A stretch of 64,000 nt of DNA from Pseudomonas oryzihabitans. GTDB lineage: Bacteria; Pseudomonadota; Gammaproteobacteria; Pseudomonadales; Pseudomonadaceae. This document shows, one piece after another, positions 27,103-37,221 of the stretch. How positions within the stretch are numbered: position 1 is the first letter of the stretch; every line of letters begins with the position of its first letter. The stretch is from assembly GCF_006384975.1 (NCBI RefSeq), contig NZ_CP021645.1, positions 4,864,001-4,928,000 on the forward strand, in the 5' to 3' direction. Below the pieces are notes generated by a model. The model worked only from the letters and a program-made list of their open reading frames with translations. It did not search any database and was not told where the DNA came from. A program made the translations under genes and the position numbers.

Positions 27103-28518
27103 TCAGAACTGGAAATAGAGGAAGGGCACGGCTTCGCGGCTGGCGATCAACCCGAAGCAGAGCAGGAAGCCGGCCACCGGCCAGGCGGCGCCCAGGCCGC
27201 GCAACAGGGCACTGCTGGGCAGCCGCTGCTCGATGCGCGGCTGCCACAGCGGGGCGATGACGCAGGCCACGCCCAGCAGGGCGGCCAGGCCATGGGCGGG
27301 TCTCAGGGTGACGGCCAGGGCATCGCCCAGGGCGAAACCGTGCAGGCCGAACTGACCGGCGTACATCGACAGTGCCGTCGAGAAATCCGGCGCGCGGAAC
27401 AGGGTCCAGGCCAGGGCCACGAACAGCAGGGTCAGGCCGTGGGCCAGGGGGCGCGGCAACGGCCGGCCGCCGAGTTCGTCCCATAGGCGGTCCAGGCACA
27501 GCGCCAGGCCGTGCAGCATGCCCCAGAGCAGGTAGTTCCAGCTGTCGCCGCCGTGCCAGAGGCCGGCGATGGCCATGGTCAGGAAGAGGTTGCGATAGGT
27601 GCGCCAGCGGCCGCCGCGGTTGCCGCCCAGGGAGATGTAGAGATAGTCGCGTAGCCAGCTGGACAGCGACAGGTGCCAGCGCCGCCAGAAATCCTGGATG
27701 CTGCGGGCGAGATAGGGGCGGTTGAAGTTTTCCGGGAAGTGGAAGCCCAGCATCAGGCCCAGGCCGATGGCCATGGCGCTGTAGCCAGCAAAGTCGAAGA
27801 ACAGCTGCAGCGAATAGGCCAGGCAACCGATCCAGGCGTCGAGGAAGGACGGCTGGTCGAGGTGGAAGGCGACGTCCACCAGGGGGGACAGGGTGTCGGC
27901 CACCAGCACCTTCATGCACAGGCCGATCATGAAGCGCCGGGCACCGAGGGCGAAGTTCTCGCGATTGAACCAGCGCTGGTTAAGCTCGCGGCGCACCCAG
28001 TCGTAGCGGATGATCGGCCCGGCGATGGAGTGGCCGAACATGGAGATGTAGGTGGCGTAGTTGACGAAGCTGCGCTCCACTGGCACCACGCGACGATGGA
28101 CGTCCACCAGGTAGGAGATGGCCTGCAGCACGACGAAGGACAGCCCCGCCGGCAGCGCCACCTTCTGCCAGTCCAACGGCAGGGCGCCGGCGGCCACCAG
28201 CGCCTGGCTCCAGGTGGCGGCGACGATGTTGGCGTACTTGTACCAGCAGAGCACCGCCAGGTTGATCACGATCAATCCTGCGAGCACCCGCAAGCGGGTC
28301 TTCGAGCCTTCGCGCGCGCGGTCCACCAGCAATCCACCGACCCAGGCCAGCAGCCCCATGGCCATGTGCAGCAGCAGGAACAGCGGACTCAGCCAGCCAT
28401 AGAACAGCCAACTGCCCACCAGCAGCACGCCGTTGCGCCCGCCGGGTCGCGCCAGGGCGTAGACCAGCAGGAACACCGGCAGGAAGAGGGTGAGGAATTC
28501 CAGCGAAGCGAAGACCAT
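27103..28518 (-). CDS. wssH: MBOAT acyltransferase WssH (AlgI-like)
   Basis: A 471-residue polytopic protein of the membrane-bound O-acyltransferase family. It matches the AlgI pattern: SLEFLTLFLPVFLLVY at the start, FNRPYLARSIQDFWRRWHLSLSSWLRDYLYI around H282, and the invariant GLWHGG with H322. It is expected to move acetyl groups from a cytosolic donor across the membrane to WssI/WssF for glucan acetylation. Twelve or so spans are visible. Start ATG 28518, 13 bases after the wssG stop. Its AlgI likeness and wss context make the role likely, though the polymer is inferred from the adjacent bcs genes. Confidence 0.93.
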   Translation of the reverse strand: MVFASLEFLTLFLPVFLLVYALARPGGRNGVLLVGSWLFYGWLSPLFLLLHMAMGLLAWVGGLLVDRAREGSKTRLRVLAGLIVINLAVLCWYKYANIVAATWSQALVAAGALPLDWQKVALPAGLSFVVLQAISYLVDVHRRVVPVERSFVNYATYISMFGHSIAGPIIRYDWVRRELNQRWFNRENFALGARRFMIGLCMKVLVADTLSPLVDVAFHLDQPSFLDAWIGCLAYSLQLFFDFAGYSAMAIGLGLMLGFHFPENFNRPYLARSIQDFWRRWHLSLSSWLRDYLYISLGGNRGGRWRTYRNLFLTMAIAGLWHGGDSWNYLLWGMLHGLALCLDRLWDELGGRPLPRPLAHGLTLLFVALAWTLFRAPDFSTALSMYAGQFGLHGFALGDALAVTLRPAHGLAALLGVACVIAPLWQPRIEQRLPSSALLRGLGAAWPVAGFLLCFGLIASREAVPFLYFQF

Positions 28519-28531
28519 CGCGAAGCTTTCC

Positions 28532-29191
28532 TTAGCGGGCGACGCTGTCCTGGGTGGTGAGCAGGCGCGGACCGCTGGCGCCGGGCAGCAGCAGTACGCT
28601 GTAGCGCTCGCCGGCCTTGAGTTCGCCCAGGTCCAGCGGCTCGCCCTCGGCCTTGCCGGCGCAGGTCAGCTGCACCTTGAGCGCCACGGCGTTGAGGCTG
28701 CGTCTTTGCAGGGTGCCATCGGCCACGTCCTTGAAGATCTCGGCATTGCGCCCGGCGGCTTGCAGGCCCGGGGTCGCACATTTGGGGTCCAGGCTGTAGA
28801 AGGCCAGCGAGGCCTTGAGCGCATTGAAGTCGTCCGGCTGCTCGCGCACCACGCGCTGCACCAGCGGCGTACCGGGCAGCACCACCAGGGTGGCGAATTC
28901 ACCGGCGGCGACGGACAGTTCCAGCGGGGCGCTGGCAGCGCCGCGCTGGAGTTCACCCTTGATGGCCTTGGCGGCCGGTACGGTCAGGTAGCTCGAGACC
29001 GGCTTGGCGGCGTCCAGCTGCAGGCGTGCGGCGGAACCGGCCGCTTGCAGTGCCAGCGGCTCGCTGCCGGCGTTGACGAATCTGAGGAAGGCCGAGTCTT
29101 CGCTCGGGCCGGTGGGGTACAGCGGGATGTCGGCGGCTTGGGCCAAGGCGGTGGCGCCCAGGCCTGCCAGCAGGAACAGAGCCTTCATCAT
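28532..29191 (-). CDS. wssG: Cellulose acetylation protein WssG (AlgF-like)
   Basis: A 219-residue periplasmic protein with an N-terminal signal (MMKALFLLAGLGATALAQAAD) and an AlgF-like body (DSAFLRFVNAGSEPLALQA, then GELKAGERYSVLLLPG near the end). AlgF is an adaptor in alginate acetylation, and WssG is the cellulose counterpart. The start is ATG 29191, which overlaps the wssF stop (ATGA); an ATG one codon later is possible. Two cysteines (DPKCATPG, VQLTCAGK) may pair. Confidence 0.87.
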   Translation of the reverse strand: MMKALFLLAGLGATALAQAADIPLYPTGPSEDSAFLRFVNAGSEPLALQAAGSAARLQLDAAKPVSSYLTVPAAKAIKGELQRGAASAPLELSVAAGEFATLVVLPGTPLVQRVVREQPDDFNALKASLAFYSLDPKCATPGLQAAGRNAEIFKDVADGTLQRRSLNAVALKVQLTCAGKAEGEPLDLGELKAGERYSVLLLPGASGPRLLTTQDSVAR

Positions 29192-29844
29192 TTGGCTCCC
29201 AGTTCGGCGGGCGGCAGCTTGGCCAAGGCCGTGGCGATGGCGTTGCCCCAGGCCTTGTAGCCGGCCACGGTGAAGTGCTGGCCGTCGGTGGTGATCCACT
29301 GGCCGGGCTTGGAGAAGGTCAGGGAGTCGACGTAGGTGCAGGGGGCGACGTTGCTGGCGAGGAACTTGGACATCAGCTCGGTGCGCGGATCGTTCTTGCC
29401 GTACTGGCCGCCCGCCTTGCCCCAGGCCGGGCCGACCCAGACGCACTTGGTGCCGGTGGCGGCGATTTCCTTGGTCAGGGCGGTGACGCTCTGCCAGGCC
29501 CAGGCCTTGGGAAAGGAGGGCTTGTCGTAGGAGGCCATGGTGTCGCCGATCACCAGCACCACCAGGTTGGGCTTGTCGGCGGCGATCAGTTCCTTGATCG
29601 GCGTGGTGGTGGCATCGCGGCCCTTGATCACCAGCTTGCCGTTGTCCCGCTGCTCGGCGCCGCAGTCGACCTTCTTGGTGGTCAGCCAGTCGGCGGCGCT
29701 GGCGCCGCAGGCGCCGATGGAATGCACCTTGGCGCCCTGTTGCACCAGGGCGGCGTTGAGCGGCTCGACCAGGTGGTCGGCCAGGCTCATGTGGCTTTCG
29801 CCGAGAACGAGAAGGGACAGGCCGGCAAGGGCGGAAGCGGGCAT
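29188..29844 (-). CDS. wssF: SGNH-fold cellulose acetylation protein WssF
   Basis: A 218-residue protein with an SGNH hydrolase layout: S17 in LLVLGESHMS, IGDTM near residue 100, and the D187-x-x-H190 pair in TTDGQHFTVAGY. The first ~15 residues are hydrophobic, but the putative catalytic Ser is so close to the N-terminus that a cleaved signal peptide is doubtful, leaving its location uncertain. A GAGG lies 8-10 bases before the ATG at 29844. It follows bcsC by 15 bases and overlaps wssG, the wss order known from P. fluorescens SBW25. Confidence 0.82.
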   Translation of the reverse strand: MPASALAGLSLLVLGESHMSLADHLVEPLNAALVQQGAKVHSIGACGASAADWLTTKKVDCGAEQRDNGKLVIKGRDATTTPIKELIAADKPNLVVLVIGDTMASYDKPSFPKAWAWQSVTALTKEIAATGTKCVWVGPAWGKAGGQYGKNDPRTELMSKFLASNVAPCTYVDSLTFSKPGQWITTDGQHFTVAGYKAWGNAIATALAKLPPAELGAK

Positions 29845-29859
29845 GGGGATGACCTCGGA

Positions 29860-32800
29860 TCAGTTGGAATAAGGTGAGCGATAGGGACTGACCGGCAGTG
29901 CCAGTGGTCGGTCCTGGGGCTCGAAGTAGTAGCGCAGGTAGAGACTGCCGTTGACCTGGCGATAGTCGCGGGCGTTGTCCAGGCCCAGTTCGCCGCCCAG
30001 GTGGAAGTCCGGGTTCAGGCGATACTCGCCGGCCGCGGCCAGGCTGTAGCCCAGGCCGGTCTTGCTCTGGCCGGCGTAGCGGGCCGCGCTGCCCAGCGCC
30101 TGGCTGGCCGCGGCCTGGGCGGCGGCATCGGTGGGGTAGTAGTCGGCGGCGTCCTGCTGGAAGTGCTGTACCCCGAGGGTGCCGCGCAACTGATAGGTCC
30201 AGCGGTCGCCGCGCTGGGACCAGGTCAGCGGCACACCCAGGGCGAAGAAGCGTTGCGGGCTGAAATAGCCACCGTGACCGTAGGTGAAGAAGTTCTGGTT
30301 GTTGGCATAGCCCAGTGCGGTCAGCGACAGGCCCAGGGTGAGCTGGGCGTCGCTACCGTTGACCAGGTAGCGATAGGTGCCGCCACCGAATTCGGCGCGG
30401 TCGTTGTCCTCGACCTTATTGCCCAGCAGGCGGAACCAGGACGCGTAGGCATAGGCGCCCACATTGCCGTCGTCGTAGCTGAGCTGGCCCCGCACGCCAT
30501 TGGCGGTGACGCCGCCCCATTCCTGGCCGGTACGGGCATCGCGGCTGCCGGCGAAGGCGGTCAGGCTGTCGATCACCGCGCGGCGCGACGCCGACAGGGT
30601 ATAGTGGGCGTGCTCGCTGTCGCCCAGCGGTCGCTCCAGGCTGACCCCACCCACCATGGTGGCCTCGCGGAAGCCCAGCGGCGTGGTGCCGGCATCCGCC
30701 TTGAGGCCGCTGCTGGGCTGGCTGTAGGCCACCGCGATCCCGGTGCCGCTGGCCTTTTGGCTGCCGGGGTCGCCACCCGCGATGCTGGCGACCGGACCAC
30801 CGCCGAAGCGATCCGCGGCGCCTGGGGCTACCTTGCCGGCGTCGAGGCTCACCGGGGTCACTCGCACGGCCAGGCGGTCGTCGCCTACCGGCACGGCGAT
30901 CTCCAGGGGCGCTTCGACGGCGGTGAGCTTGCCCAGCCCGGATTCGCTGTTGTTGCTCCGCACCGAGAGGCCCTGGGTGATGGTGGCGCTGCGGCTTTGT
31001 TGGATATCGGCCAGGGCACGCTCGGCGGCGCTCATGCCGGTGCGGGAATCAGCCTTCACCCGCGCGGGTACGGCGGCGAAGGGGTTGTCCGTCGGTGCCT
31101 GGCTGACTGGCTGCGGCTGGTAAGGCGCAGCACCCGGGGTCGACTTTGTGGTGCTGAAAGGTTCCGGCAGGGTGGTGCCCAGCAGCCTTGCCTGACGGGT
31201 GGGTTCACCGACTGGCGGTGGTAAGGGGGCATTCTCAGGGGCCAGGGCGCTGAGCGAGCGACCGTTGGACGCGAGAGGGTTGACCGGTGCGGCGCTGGCG
31301 ACCAGGGCACGGTCGCGCTGCTCGGCGGCGACCACCTTGGTCAGCAATTCGGTCGCCTTGCCGTCGCGGCCCAGTCGGGAATAGAGCTCGGCGGCGCGGG
31401 TCAGTACCCTGGCATCGTCCGGTGCCAGAGTCACCGCTCGGGCGATGGCGCCTTCGGCAAAGACAGGATCCTGGGCCGCTATGGCGGCGTCGGCGGCGTC
31501 CAATTGCAGTTGGACGTCATCGGGCCAGAGTTTGATCAGGGGACGATAGAGATCGACGGCCTTGGTGGCGTCGCCATGGGCCAGGTACAGCCGTGCCAGG
31601 GCCGCGTTGACTTGCGGATCCTTGGGTCGCTGGGCGAGCGCCGGGGCCAGGACGTCATAGGCCTCCGCCAACCGGCCGCGCTCGCGCAGGGCGTCGGTCT
31701 GGCGGATGCGATAGCGGCGGGACAGCTCGTCGTAGCGGTCGCGCTGGGCGGGCGTCAGCCGGGCGGCGCCCAGTTCGTCCAGCAGGGCGTAGGCTTCGCG
31801 ATCGTCACCCTGTTGCAAGAGGACCCCGGCGTACTGCAGCCGCAGGTCGACATCGGTCGCCGGGGCGGCGGCCACCAGGGGGCGTAGCAGCGCCAGGGCG
31901 TGGGTGCTGTCATCCAGTTCTGCATAGCCACCGGCCAGGGTCCGCAGCAACGCGGGTTGGCCGGCCGCCTGGGCTTCCAGGGCCTGGAGCCGGGCGCGGG
32001 CGGCTTCGCGCTGACCGCGCTTGGCGAGTGCCAGGGCGGCGGCCAATTGCTCATCCAGGGCCAGGCGCCGGGCCAGGGCCTGAATTTCGGGACTCTGGCG
32101 GTCGGTGGGAATACGCGCCAGCAGCGCCTGGGCGCGCGAGGTATCGCCCTGCTCACTGGCGAACAGGGCGCCAACGAAGAGCACGTCGGGTTGGGTCGGG
32201 TGGCGTTGCAGCAGGCTGTCCAGCTGGTTCTGGCCTTGCTTGGCCTGGCCTTGGGCGACATCGAGGCGGGCCAGGTCCAGGGTGATCCAGGGATCGTCGG
32301 GGGACTCGTGGAGCGCTTCCTGCAGCGCCGCCCGGGCGCCAGCCAGATCGCCTCGCGCACGCAGCACCGTCGCCCGCTCGCGGGCGACGGTGGCGCGCAT
32401 CTGGCCCAGCCCCGGTAGCTCCGCTTGGGTGCCACGCGGCAGGCTATCTGCCAGACGCAGGGCTTCATCGCTGCGTCCGGTCTGGCCGAGCAGACCGATC
32501 AGGCCGCGCCGGGCGCCGAGATCATTGGCATTACGGGCGAGCAACTGGCGATAGCCAGCTTCGGCGGCACTCAGGTTGCCGCTGCGTGCTTGCAGATCGG
32601 CCAGAGCCAGTTGTCCGGCCGTTGACTTGGGGTCCAGCCGTAAGGCTTGCTCGATCAGGCGGTGAGCCGTGTTCAGGTCGCCACCGTTCTGGGCGCTGCG
32701 TGCTCGAGCCAGCAACTGTTCGTACCGGAGTCTGTCCAGCGCCTGTTGCCAGGAGCGGCCCTTGGGTTGGGCTACCGCCTGGATGAGCAACCGCTCGGCG

Positions 32801-33777
32801 TCGTCCAGACGGTGCTGCTGCTGCCGGAGCACACCCAGGCCACCCAGGGCATCGGGATCCTTGGGTACCCGCTTCAGCCGTTCCTGGAAGGCCTGCTCGG
32901 CGGTGCGCTGGTCCCCCTTGCGCAGGGCTTCGAGACCGCGTCCGACCAGCGGATCGGCTCGCCAAGGATCAGCCGCCTTGCTGCTTTGGGCACGGCCTTT
33001 GGTCAGTAGCGCACGAATCTCCGTATCGCCGGGATGAGCCTTGAGAAAGTCTTCGAACAGAGAGACCTTGGCTGGGGTGTCCGGCGCGCCCATCCAGGTC
33101 AGGGCCAGCCGCCAGCTCTCGTCGGCGTCACCAGCGATTTCCTCGCGCTGGGTCAGGGCGGCCAGCCGGCGGATACCCTCCGGCCTGGTGTCATCGCGGC
33201 GTACCAGCTGCTTGGCATAGAACAGAGCGAGAATGGGATCGTTGGGATATTCGCGCAGCAGTCGCTGGAAGCCGGCCTGAGCTTCCGGCCAGCCGCCGTC
33301 GACAAAGGCCAGGGTGTTGTAGTACTCGCGTGCCAGCAGGCCCTGGGGCTGCTGGCCGGCGAACAACTGGCGATAGAGGGCGACCGCCTTGGGGCGGTCG
33401 CCACCGTCGGCCTGGCGACGAGCGCCCTCGCGCAGGGCCGGATTGTCGCCGCTGGCCACATGGATGTCCTGAGCGAGCAATGCGGCCTGCAAGGGTGGGG
33501 GGCTGAGTGCCTGCAACCGCGCGAGATAGCGTTGCGCCTCTACCGGCCGCTTAGCGACCAACGCCAGGCTACCCAGGCCATAGAGGGCTTCTGGGTTGCG
33601 GTCGTCGAGCTCCAGCAGCTTTTGCCATGCCTCGCGGGCGCGTTCGGGTTTGTCGTGCTGCTGCCAGAAACGTCCTTGCTCGATAAGCAGGCGGGCCGTA
33701 TTGGCGGTGTCGGCGGAGACAGGAGCCTGGATGAGCGCGGCCAGCAGGCTGAGCGTCAGGGGGAGGTGCTTGTGCAT
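29860..33777 (-). CDS. bcsC: Cellulose export outer-membrane protein BcsC/WssE
   Basis: A 1305-residue exporter: signal peptide (residues ~1-26), a long array of tetratricopeptide repeats (to about 880), a Pro/Ala-rich linker, and the C-terminal BcsC beta-barrel (about 950-1305) with APLEIAVPVGDDRLAVRV, QEWGGVTANG and YGHGGYFSPQR. TPRs guide the glucan through the periplasm and the barrel exports it. The ATG at 33777 has GGAAGA upstream and overlaps the end of bcsZ by 22 bases; an ATG at 33789 is in frame but lacks a ribosome binding site. A paralogue lacking the first ~310 residues is encoded at 40801-43818. Confidence 0.95.
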   Translation of the reverse strand: MHKHLPLTLSLLAALIQAPVSADTANTARLLIEQGRFWQQHDKPERAREAWQKLLELDDRNPEALYGLGSLALVAKRPVEAQRYLARLQALSPPPLQAALLAQDIHVASGDNPALREGARRQADGGDRPKAVALYRQLFAGQQPQGLLAREYYNTLAFVDGGWPEAQAGFQRLLREYPNDPILALFYAKQLVRRDDTRPEGIRRLAALTQREEIAGDADESWRLALTWMGAPDTPAKVSLFEDFLKAHPGDTEIRALLTKGRAQSSKAADPWRADPLVGRGLEALRKGDQRTAEQAFQERLKRVPKDPDALGGLGVLRQQQHRLDDAERLLIQAVAQPKGRSWQQALDRLRYEQLLARARSAQNGGDLNTAHRLIEQALRLDPKSTAGQLALADLQARSGNLSAAEAGYRQLLARNANDLGARRGLIGLLGQTGRSDEALRLADSLPRGTQAELPGLGQMRATVARERATVLRARGDLAGARAALQEALHESPDDPWITLDLARLDVAQGQAKQGQNQLDSLLQRHPTQPDVLFVGALFASEQGDTSRAQALLARIPTDRQSPEIQALARRLALDEQLAAALALAKRGQREAARARLQALEAQAAGQPALLRTLAGGYAELDDSTHALALLRPLVAAAPATDVDLRLQYAGVLLQQGDDREAYALLDELGAARLTPAQRDRYDELSRRYRIRQTDALRERGRLAEAYDVLAPALAQRPKDPQVNAALARLYLAHGDATKAVDLYRPLIKLWPDDVQLQLDAADAAIAAQDPVFAEGAIARAVTLAPDDARVLTRAAELYSRLGRDGKATELLTKVVAAEQRDRALVASAAPVNPLASNGRSLSALAPENAPLPPPVGEPTRQARLLGTTLPEPFSTTKSTPGAAPYQPQPVSQAPTDNPFAAVPARVKADSRTGMSAAERALADIQQSRSATITQGLSVRSNNSESGLGKLTAVEAPLEIAVPVGDDRLAVRVTPVSLDAGKVAPGAADRFGGGPVASIAGGDPGSQKASGTGIAVAYSQPSSGLKADAGTTPLGFREATMVGGVSLERPLGDSEHAHYTLSASRRAVIDSLTAFAGSRDARTGQEWGGVTANGVRGQLSYDDGNVGAYAYASWFRLLGNKVEDNDRAEFGGGTYRYLVNGSDAQLTLGLSLTALGYANNQNFFTYGHGGYFSPQRFFALGVPLTWSQRGDRWTYQLRGTLGVQHFQQDAADYYPTDAAAQAAASQALGSAARYAGQSKTGLGYSLAAAGEYRLNPDFHLGGELGLDNARDYRQVNGSLYLRYYFEPQDRPLALPVSPYRSPYSN

Positions 33778-34913
33778 GAGGTCTTCCATGAAGGTTGCAG
33801 GCGCCCGTCGGCCGCGAAGCGATAATGGCCGGCGCTCCAGCCGAGGCCGAACAGACCGAGCATCTGGTCGTAGTAGCGCAGTGGCTGGTCGCTGGCGAGC
33901 GCGGCCTCCATGCGCTGCTGCTGGGCCTCCGCCAGCCAAAGGTCGCCCTGCTGGCGCAAGAAGGGTATCAAGGCCGCGGAGAAGCCCACCGGGCCGGTGC
34001 CCTGGGTCAGCCCGCTGCGCATATCGATCCGCTCCGGGGGGACGCCCAGCGTTGCGGTGGCCTGGGTCATCCCGTCCAGCGCGGCCAGCAGCGGCTTGGC
34101 GAGGGGGTCGCCCGCGTCGGTGAGGCCGGCCCAGAGGTAGACGCGGATAGCATCGTAGCTGCCTTGCGCCGGCCCCTGCGGATCGTCTACCACCAGACCT
34201 CGGTCGGGTGCCGTTCCTCGGTAGCCGGTCCAGTCGGCGGCCAGGTGATGCGGATTATGGCGTTGCAGCAGGGTCAGCACCTGCCCTGGCAACGTCGTCC
34301 AGGGGCCCTTGGGCTCTTCAAGGGCGAGGCGCCTTAGTATGAAGGGTGGCAGGTAGCTGAGATTCAGTCGCCAGAGATGCTCAGGCAGCGCGAATCCCTG
34401 GGGACCGGGTAGCAAGGTGGGACCAAGGCCGGGCAACTCCACCATCTCGTCGCTGCGGATACGGACGAGCAGGGCTCGAGCATCCTCGGCGTAGGCAGGC
34501 ATTCGCCAGAGGCGAGCCGCCTCCAGGAGACTATAGGCAAACCAGAGGTCGGCATCGCTCGCTGAGTTGGCATCCTGGATCCCCCAGCGTCCATCGCTGC
34601 CCTGGCCCCAGAGCCAGGCCGGCAGATGCTTACCAAGATCACCCTGGGCGAGATTGCTCTTGCTCCATTGCCAAAGGCGCGCGAAGGTCTCCGGCTCATT
34701 GGCCACCAAGGCGAAGAAGAGGGCGTAGGCCTGGCCTTCGGAGGTGCTGTGGTTGGCCTTGAGGCTGGATTCCAACACCCGGCCATCGGCCTGAATGGTC
34801 GTGGCCGAAAATCTCTGCCACTGCGGCCAAACAGGCCGCTCGCAGGTCGCCGCCACCGTGCTCTGGACCAGCAGCGCCATCATGAGGGCGACCTGGGCGA
34901 GGCGTCTACGCAT
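33756..34913 (-). CDS. bcsZ: Periplasmic endoglucanase BcsZ/WssD (GH8)
   Basis: A 385-residue glycoside hydrolase family 8 cellulase with a signal peptide (MRRRLAQVALMMALLVQSTV, cleavage near residue 21). The general acid E59 lies in STSEGQAYALFFAL, and D120 and D122 in NSASDADLWFAYSLL match conserved family positions. It is thought to trim stray glucan and is needed for normal cellulose output in many species. Length is typical, and no key residue is missing. Starts nine bases after bcsB. Confidence 0.95.
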   Translation of the reverse strand: MRRRLAQVALMMALLVQSTVAATCERPVWPQWQRFSATTIQADGRVLESSLKANHSTSEGQAYALFFALVANEPETFARLWQWSKSNLAQGDLGKHLPAWLWGQGSDGRWGIQDANSASDADLWFAYSLLEAARLWRMPAYAEDARALLVRIRSDEMVELPGLGPTLLPGPQGFALPEHLWRLNLSYLPPFILRRLALEEPKGPWTTLPGQVLTLLQRHNPHHLAADWTGYRGTAPDRGLVVDDPQGPAQGSYDAIRVYLWAGLTDAGDPLAKPLLAALDGMTQATATLGVPPERIDMRSGLTQGTGPVGFSAALIPFLRQQGDLWLAEAQQQRMEAALASDQPLRYYDQMLGLFGLGWSAGHYRFAADGRLQPSWKTSCTSTSP

Positions 34914-34922
34914 GGGAGGGCC

Positions 34923-37220
34923 TCAGCCTTGCAGCCGGCGGCGTGCACGGGCACGCAGAGCCAGAAAGACCGGGGTAGCGAGCAGGCCCACGGCCAGGGC
35001 GGTGGCCAACAGCATCAGCAGCGGATGACCGGCCAACAGCCAGCGCAAATAGAGTAGCGGGCCCAGGTGGCCGACATAATAGGTCTGGTCGGCGACCAGG
35101 GCATCGATCCGCTCGTTCTTGATCACCGCCAGGCTGCCTTGCAGATCCTGGGTGTAAATCGCGCTCTGAGCCAGGTCGGAGGTGACCTTTTCCAGCGGCG
35201 CGGCATCGGTGGCGGCGAACAGCACTACGCTGCGACCCTTGCTCAGAGGCGACTCGAAGCCGGCGACATAGGCGCTACTGCCACCGCCGTTAAAGCCCAG
35301 TGCGGTGCGCGCCTTGCGGAGGTTGTCGCGTGGGTCGGGGCTCAGCCAGTTGCGCACCCGTAGCGCCAGATCGGAGAATTCGAAACGTCGGCTGCTACCG
35401 TCCAGCGCGGCGGGCAAGCTGGATGCCCATTGCTGCAGCAGCGGTGAACTGCCCGTGGTCAGCACCAACAGATCGCGCTGGGCGACGTTATCCAGTTGGG
35501 CACCCCGGACGAGGGCGACACCGGGTGCGGGATAGCCGGTGGCGGCGCCGAAGCGACCGAGCAGGGTCAGGTAGGCACCCAGTTCGCCCGTCGACGGCTT
35601 TTCGTCCAGCACTACCGCCGTTTCGGACAAATCGGCCATGCGGGTGAAGGGAAAGCCGCTGTCCTTGAACACGCCCAGATTGGGCATGGCGATGAAGTGG
35701 TGGTAGCCACTGAGGTCCAGGGTGGACTCCGGCTCTATGGTACCCCTCATATTGTCGATGATGACGTCGCGGCATTCGCCCTGTTTGATGTAGTCGTACA
35801 TGAAACGGAACTGCAGTGGCGCCTGGGCGGACACGCCGTCCAGTGGTACCCGTATCTGGGTTTCGCGCGGCAGGCCATCGTCGTCGCTCTTCAGGGTGGC
35901 CAGCAGGCCGCTGTCCAGATGCTCGCGCGAAGGCAGCGACAGGGACTTGAGGAAGCGATCGTCGATGGACACCAGCAGTGAGGAGTTGGTGGAGACCGGT
36001 TGCGGTGTGTAGCGGTACTTGAGATCGAGCGGAGCGCCCTGGTCCTGCCAGAGGAAGAGGTCTGGCGGCAGGCGCAGTGGCACCGTGAGGTTGCCGGGAT
36101 TGTAGCCCGAGGAGCCGAGGTTCTTGAGTTCGGTCAGCTCGCCCAATTTCACCGGTCGGTCGCTGGGTAGCCAGTTGGGGGCATCGTAGGGACGACGCGG
36201 GACCAGCGTGTCCAGACGATCAAGGGTCACTCGGGCACCGGATAGCGCCTGGTTCCCCAGCGTAAGGCCCTGAGCTGCGCGCTTGAGCTCAGCACCATCG
36301 CGACCGGCCAATACCAGCAGCTTGCCATTCGGATCGTGCGGGTTGGTGAGGATAGCGAGGGTGGGACCCGTCTTGGCGGTAAGGGTCAGGCCAAGTCGCT
36401 CGGCGGCTGCCGGGCTGTCCAGCAGAACCACGGCATTACCCTTGTCCGGCAGGCCATCGGTGACCGTCGGGAAGCGAGCGCCACGGGAGCCGGACAGGGC
36501 ACCGAACCAGGCCGCAACGTTACCGGCGGCTTCCAAGGCGGTATTGTTCGGGTCGGGAATGACAAAGGGCAGCACCAGCGGGCGGGCGTCGCGGTAGTCG
36601 AAGAATGGCCGTGGCAAGGTGGCCAGGTCATTGTCGAGCACGATGCGGGTGACCTGGAGCTGCAGTTCGCTACCAGTGCCGATCTTGGCCCAGAGACTCG
36701 AGTGCAGGGGGTCTTCGCACTGCATGGTGTAGTGGCCGATCAGTTGCAAGGTCAGGCGGTTGACGTCGGTGATCAGGCGCGGCGGGATGTCGAGGGTGGT
36801 CTGCAGCAGCTTGCCGGCATTTTCTTTGGGAACCGGCAGGCTGGCAGCCACTTCGTCGTTGACCAGCACGTTGATCTGCGAGAGGTCCGGTAATAGCGCG
36901 GGTGAATAGCTGTATTCCAGACTCAGGCGCGCGCTGGTCACCACCTCGTCACTACGGATGCCGAAGCGCACGCTGTCGCTACCGTCCACACCACGCAGGC
37001 TCATCGGATAGCGCGCGCCCAGCTGCTTGAGCGTGTAGGTGTAAGCCTCGCCCACAGTGGTCGCTGCGGTCATCTCCGGCGCAGCGACGACGGGGTCCGT
37101 CGTCTGCGCGGCCTGGGTCGGTAGGGCGGTACAGACGGACAACGCCAGGACCAGCAGTGAAAAGGCCCAGGCCGGACGCGAAGAGGAGGGAAGAGGGTTG
37201 TGCACGCTTGGAACATCCAT
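34923..37220 (-). CDS. bcsB: Cellulose synthase regulatory/periplasmic subunit BcsB/WssC
   Basis: A 765-residue periplasmic subunit that pairs with BcsA. It has a signal peptide (residues ~1-36), two repeats of carbohydrate-binding and flavodoxin-like domains (CQCEDP-type cysteine in HYTMQCEDPLHSSLW, later YDYIKQGECRD), and one C-terminal membrane anchor (about 730-752) followed by RARARRRLQG. The ATG at 37220 lies one base after the bcsA stop, suggesting translational reinitiation; an upstream in-frame start would overlap bcsA by 160 bases and lack the signal peptide at the N-terminus. Confidence 0.95.
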   Translation of the reverse strand: MDVPSVHNPLPSSSRPAWAFSLLVLALSVCTALPTQAAQTTDPVVAAPEMTAATTVGEAYTYTLKQLGARYPMSLRGVDGSDSVRFGIRSDEVVTSARLSLEYSYSPALLPDLSQINVLVNDEVAASLPVPKENAGKLLQTTLDIPPRLITDVNRLTLQLIGHYTMQCEDPLHSSLWAKIGTGSELQLQVTRIVLDNDLATLPRPFFDYRDARPLVLPFVIPDPNNTALEAAGNVAAWFGALSGSRGARFPTVTDGLPDKGNAVVLLDSPAAAERLGLTLTAKTGPTLAILTNPHDPNGKLLVLAGRDGAELKRAAQGLTLGNQALSGARVTLDRLDTLVPRRPYDAPNWLPSDRPVKLGELTELKNLGSSGYNPGNLTVPLRLPPDLFLWQDQGAPLDLKYRYTPQPVSTNSSLLVSIDDRFLKSLSLPSREHLDSGLLATLKSDDDGLPRETQIRVPLDGVSAQAPLQFRFMYDYIKQGECRDVIIDNMRGTIEPESTLDLSGYHHFIAMPNLGVFKDSGFPFTRMADLSETAVVLDEKPSTGELGAYLTLLGRFGAATGYPAPGVALVRGAQLDNVAQRDLLVLTTGSSPLLQQWASSLPAALDGSSRRFEFSDLALRVRNWLSPDPRDNLRKARTALGFNGGGSSAYVAGFESPLSKGRSVVLFAATDAAPLEKVTSDLAQSAIYTQDLQGSLAVIKNERIDALVADQTYYVGHLGPLLYLRWLLAGHPLLMLLATALAVGLLATPVFLALRARARRRLQG

Positions 37221-37221
37221 G

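Noticed and set aside
29860..33939. A longer start for bcsC reaching 33939
   Set aside because: It would place ~54 residues of non-signal sequence overlapping bcsZ before the signal peptide; ATG 33777 has a ribosome binding site and a clean signal.
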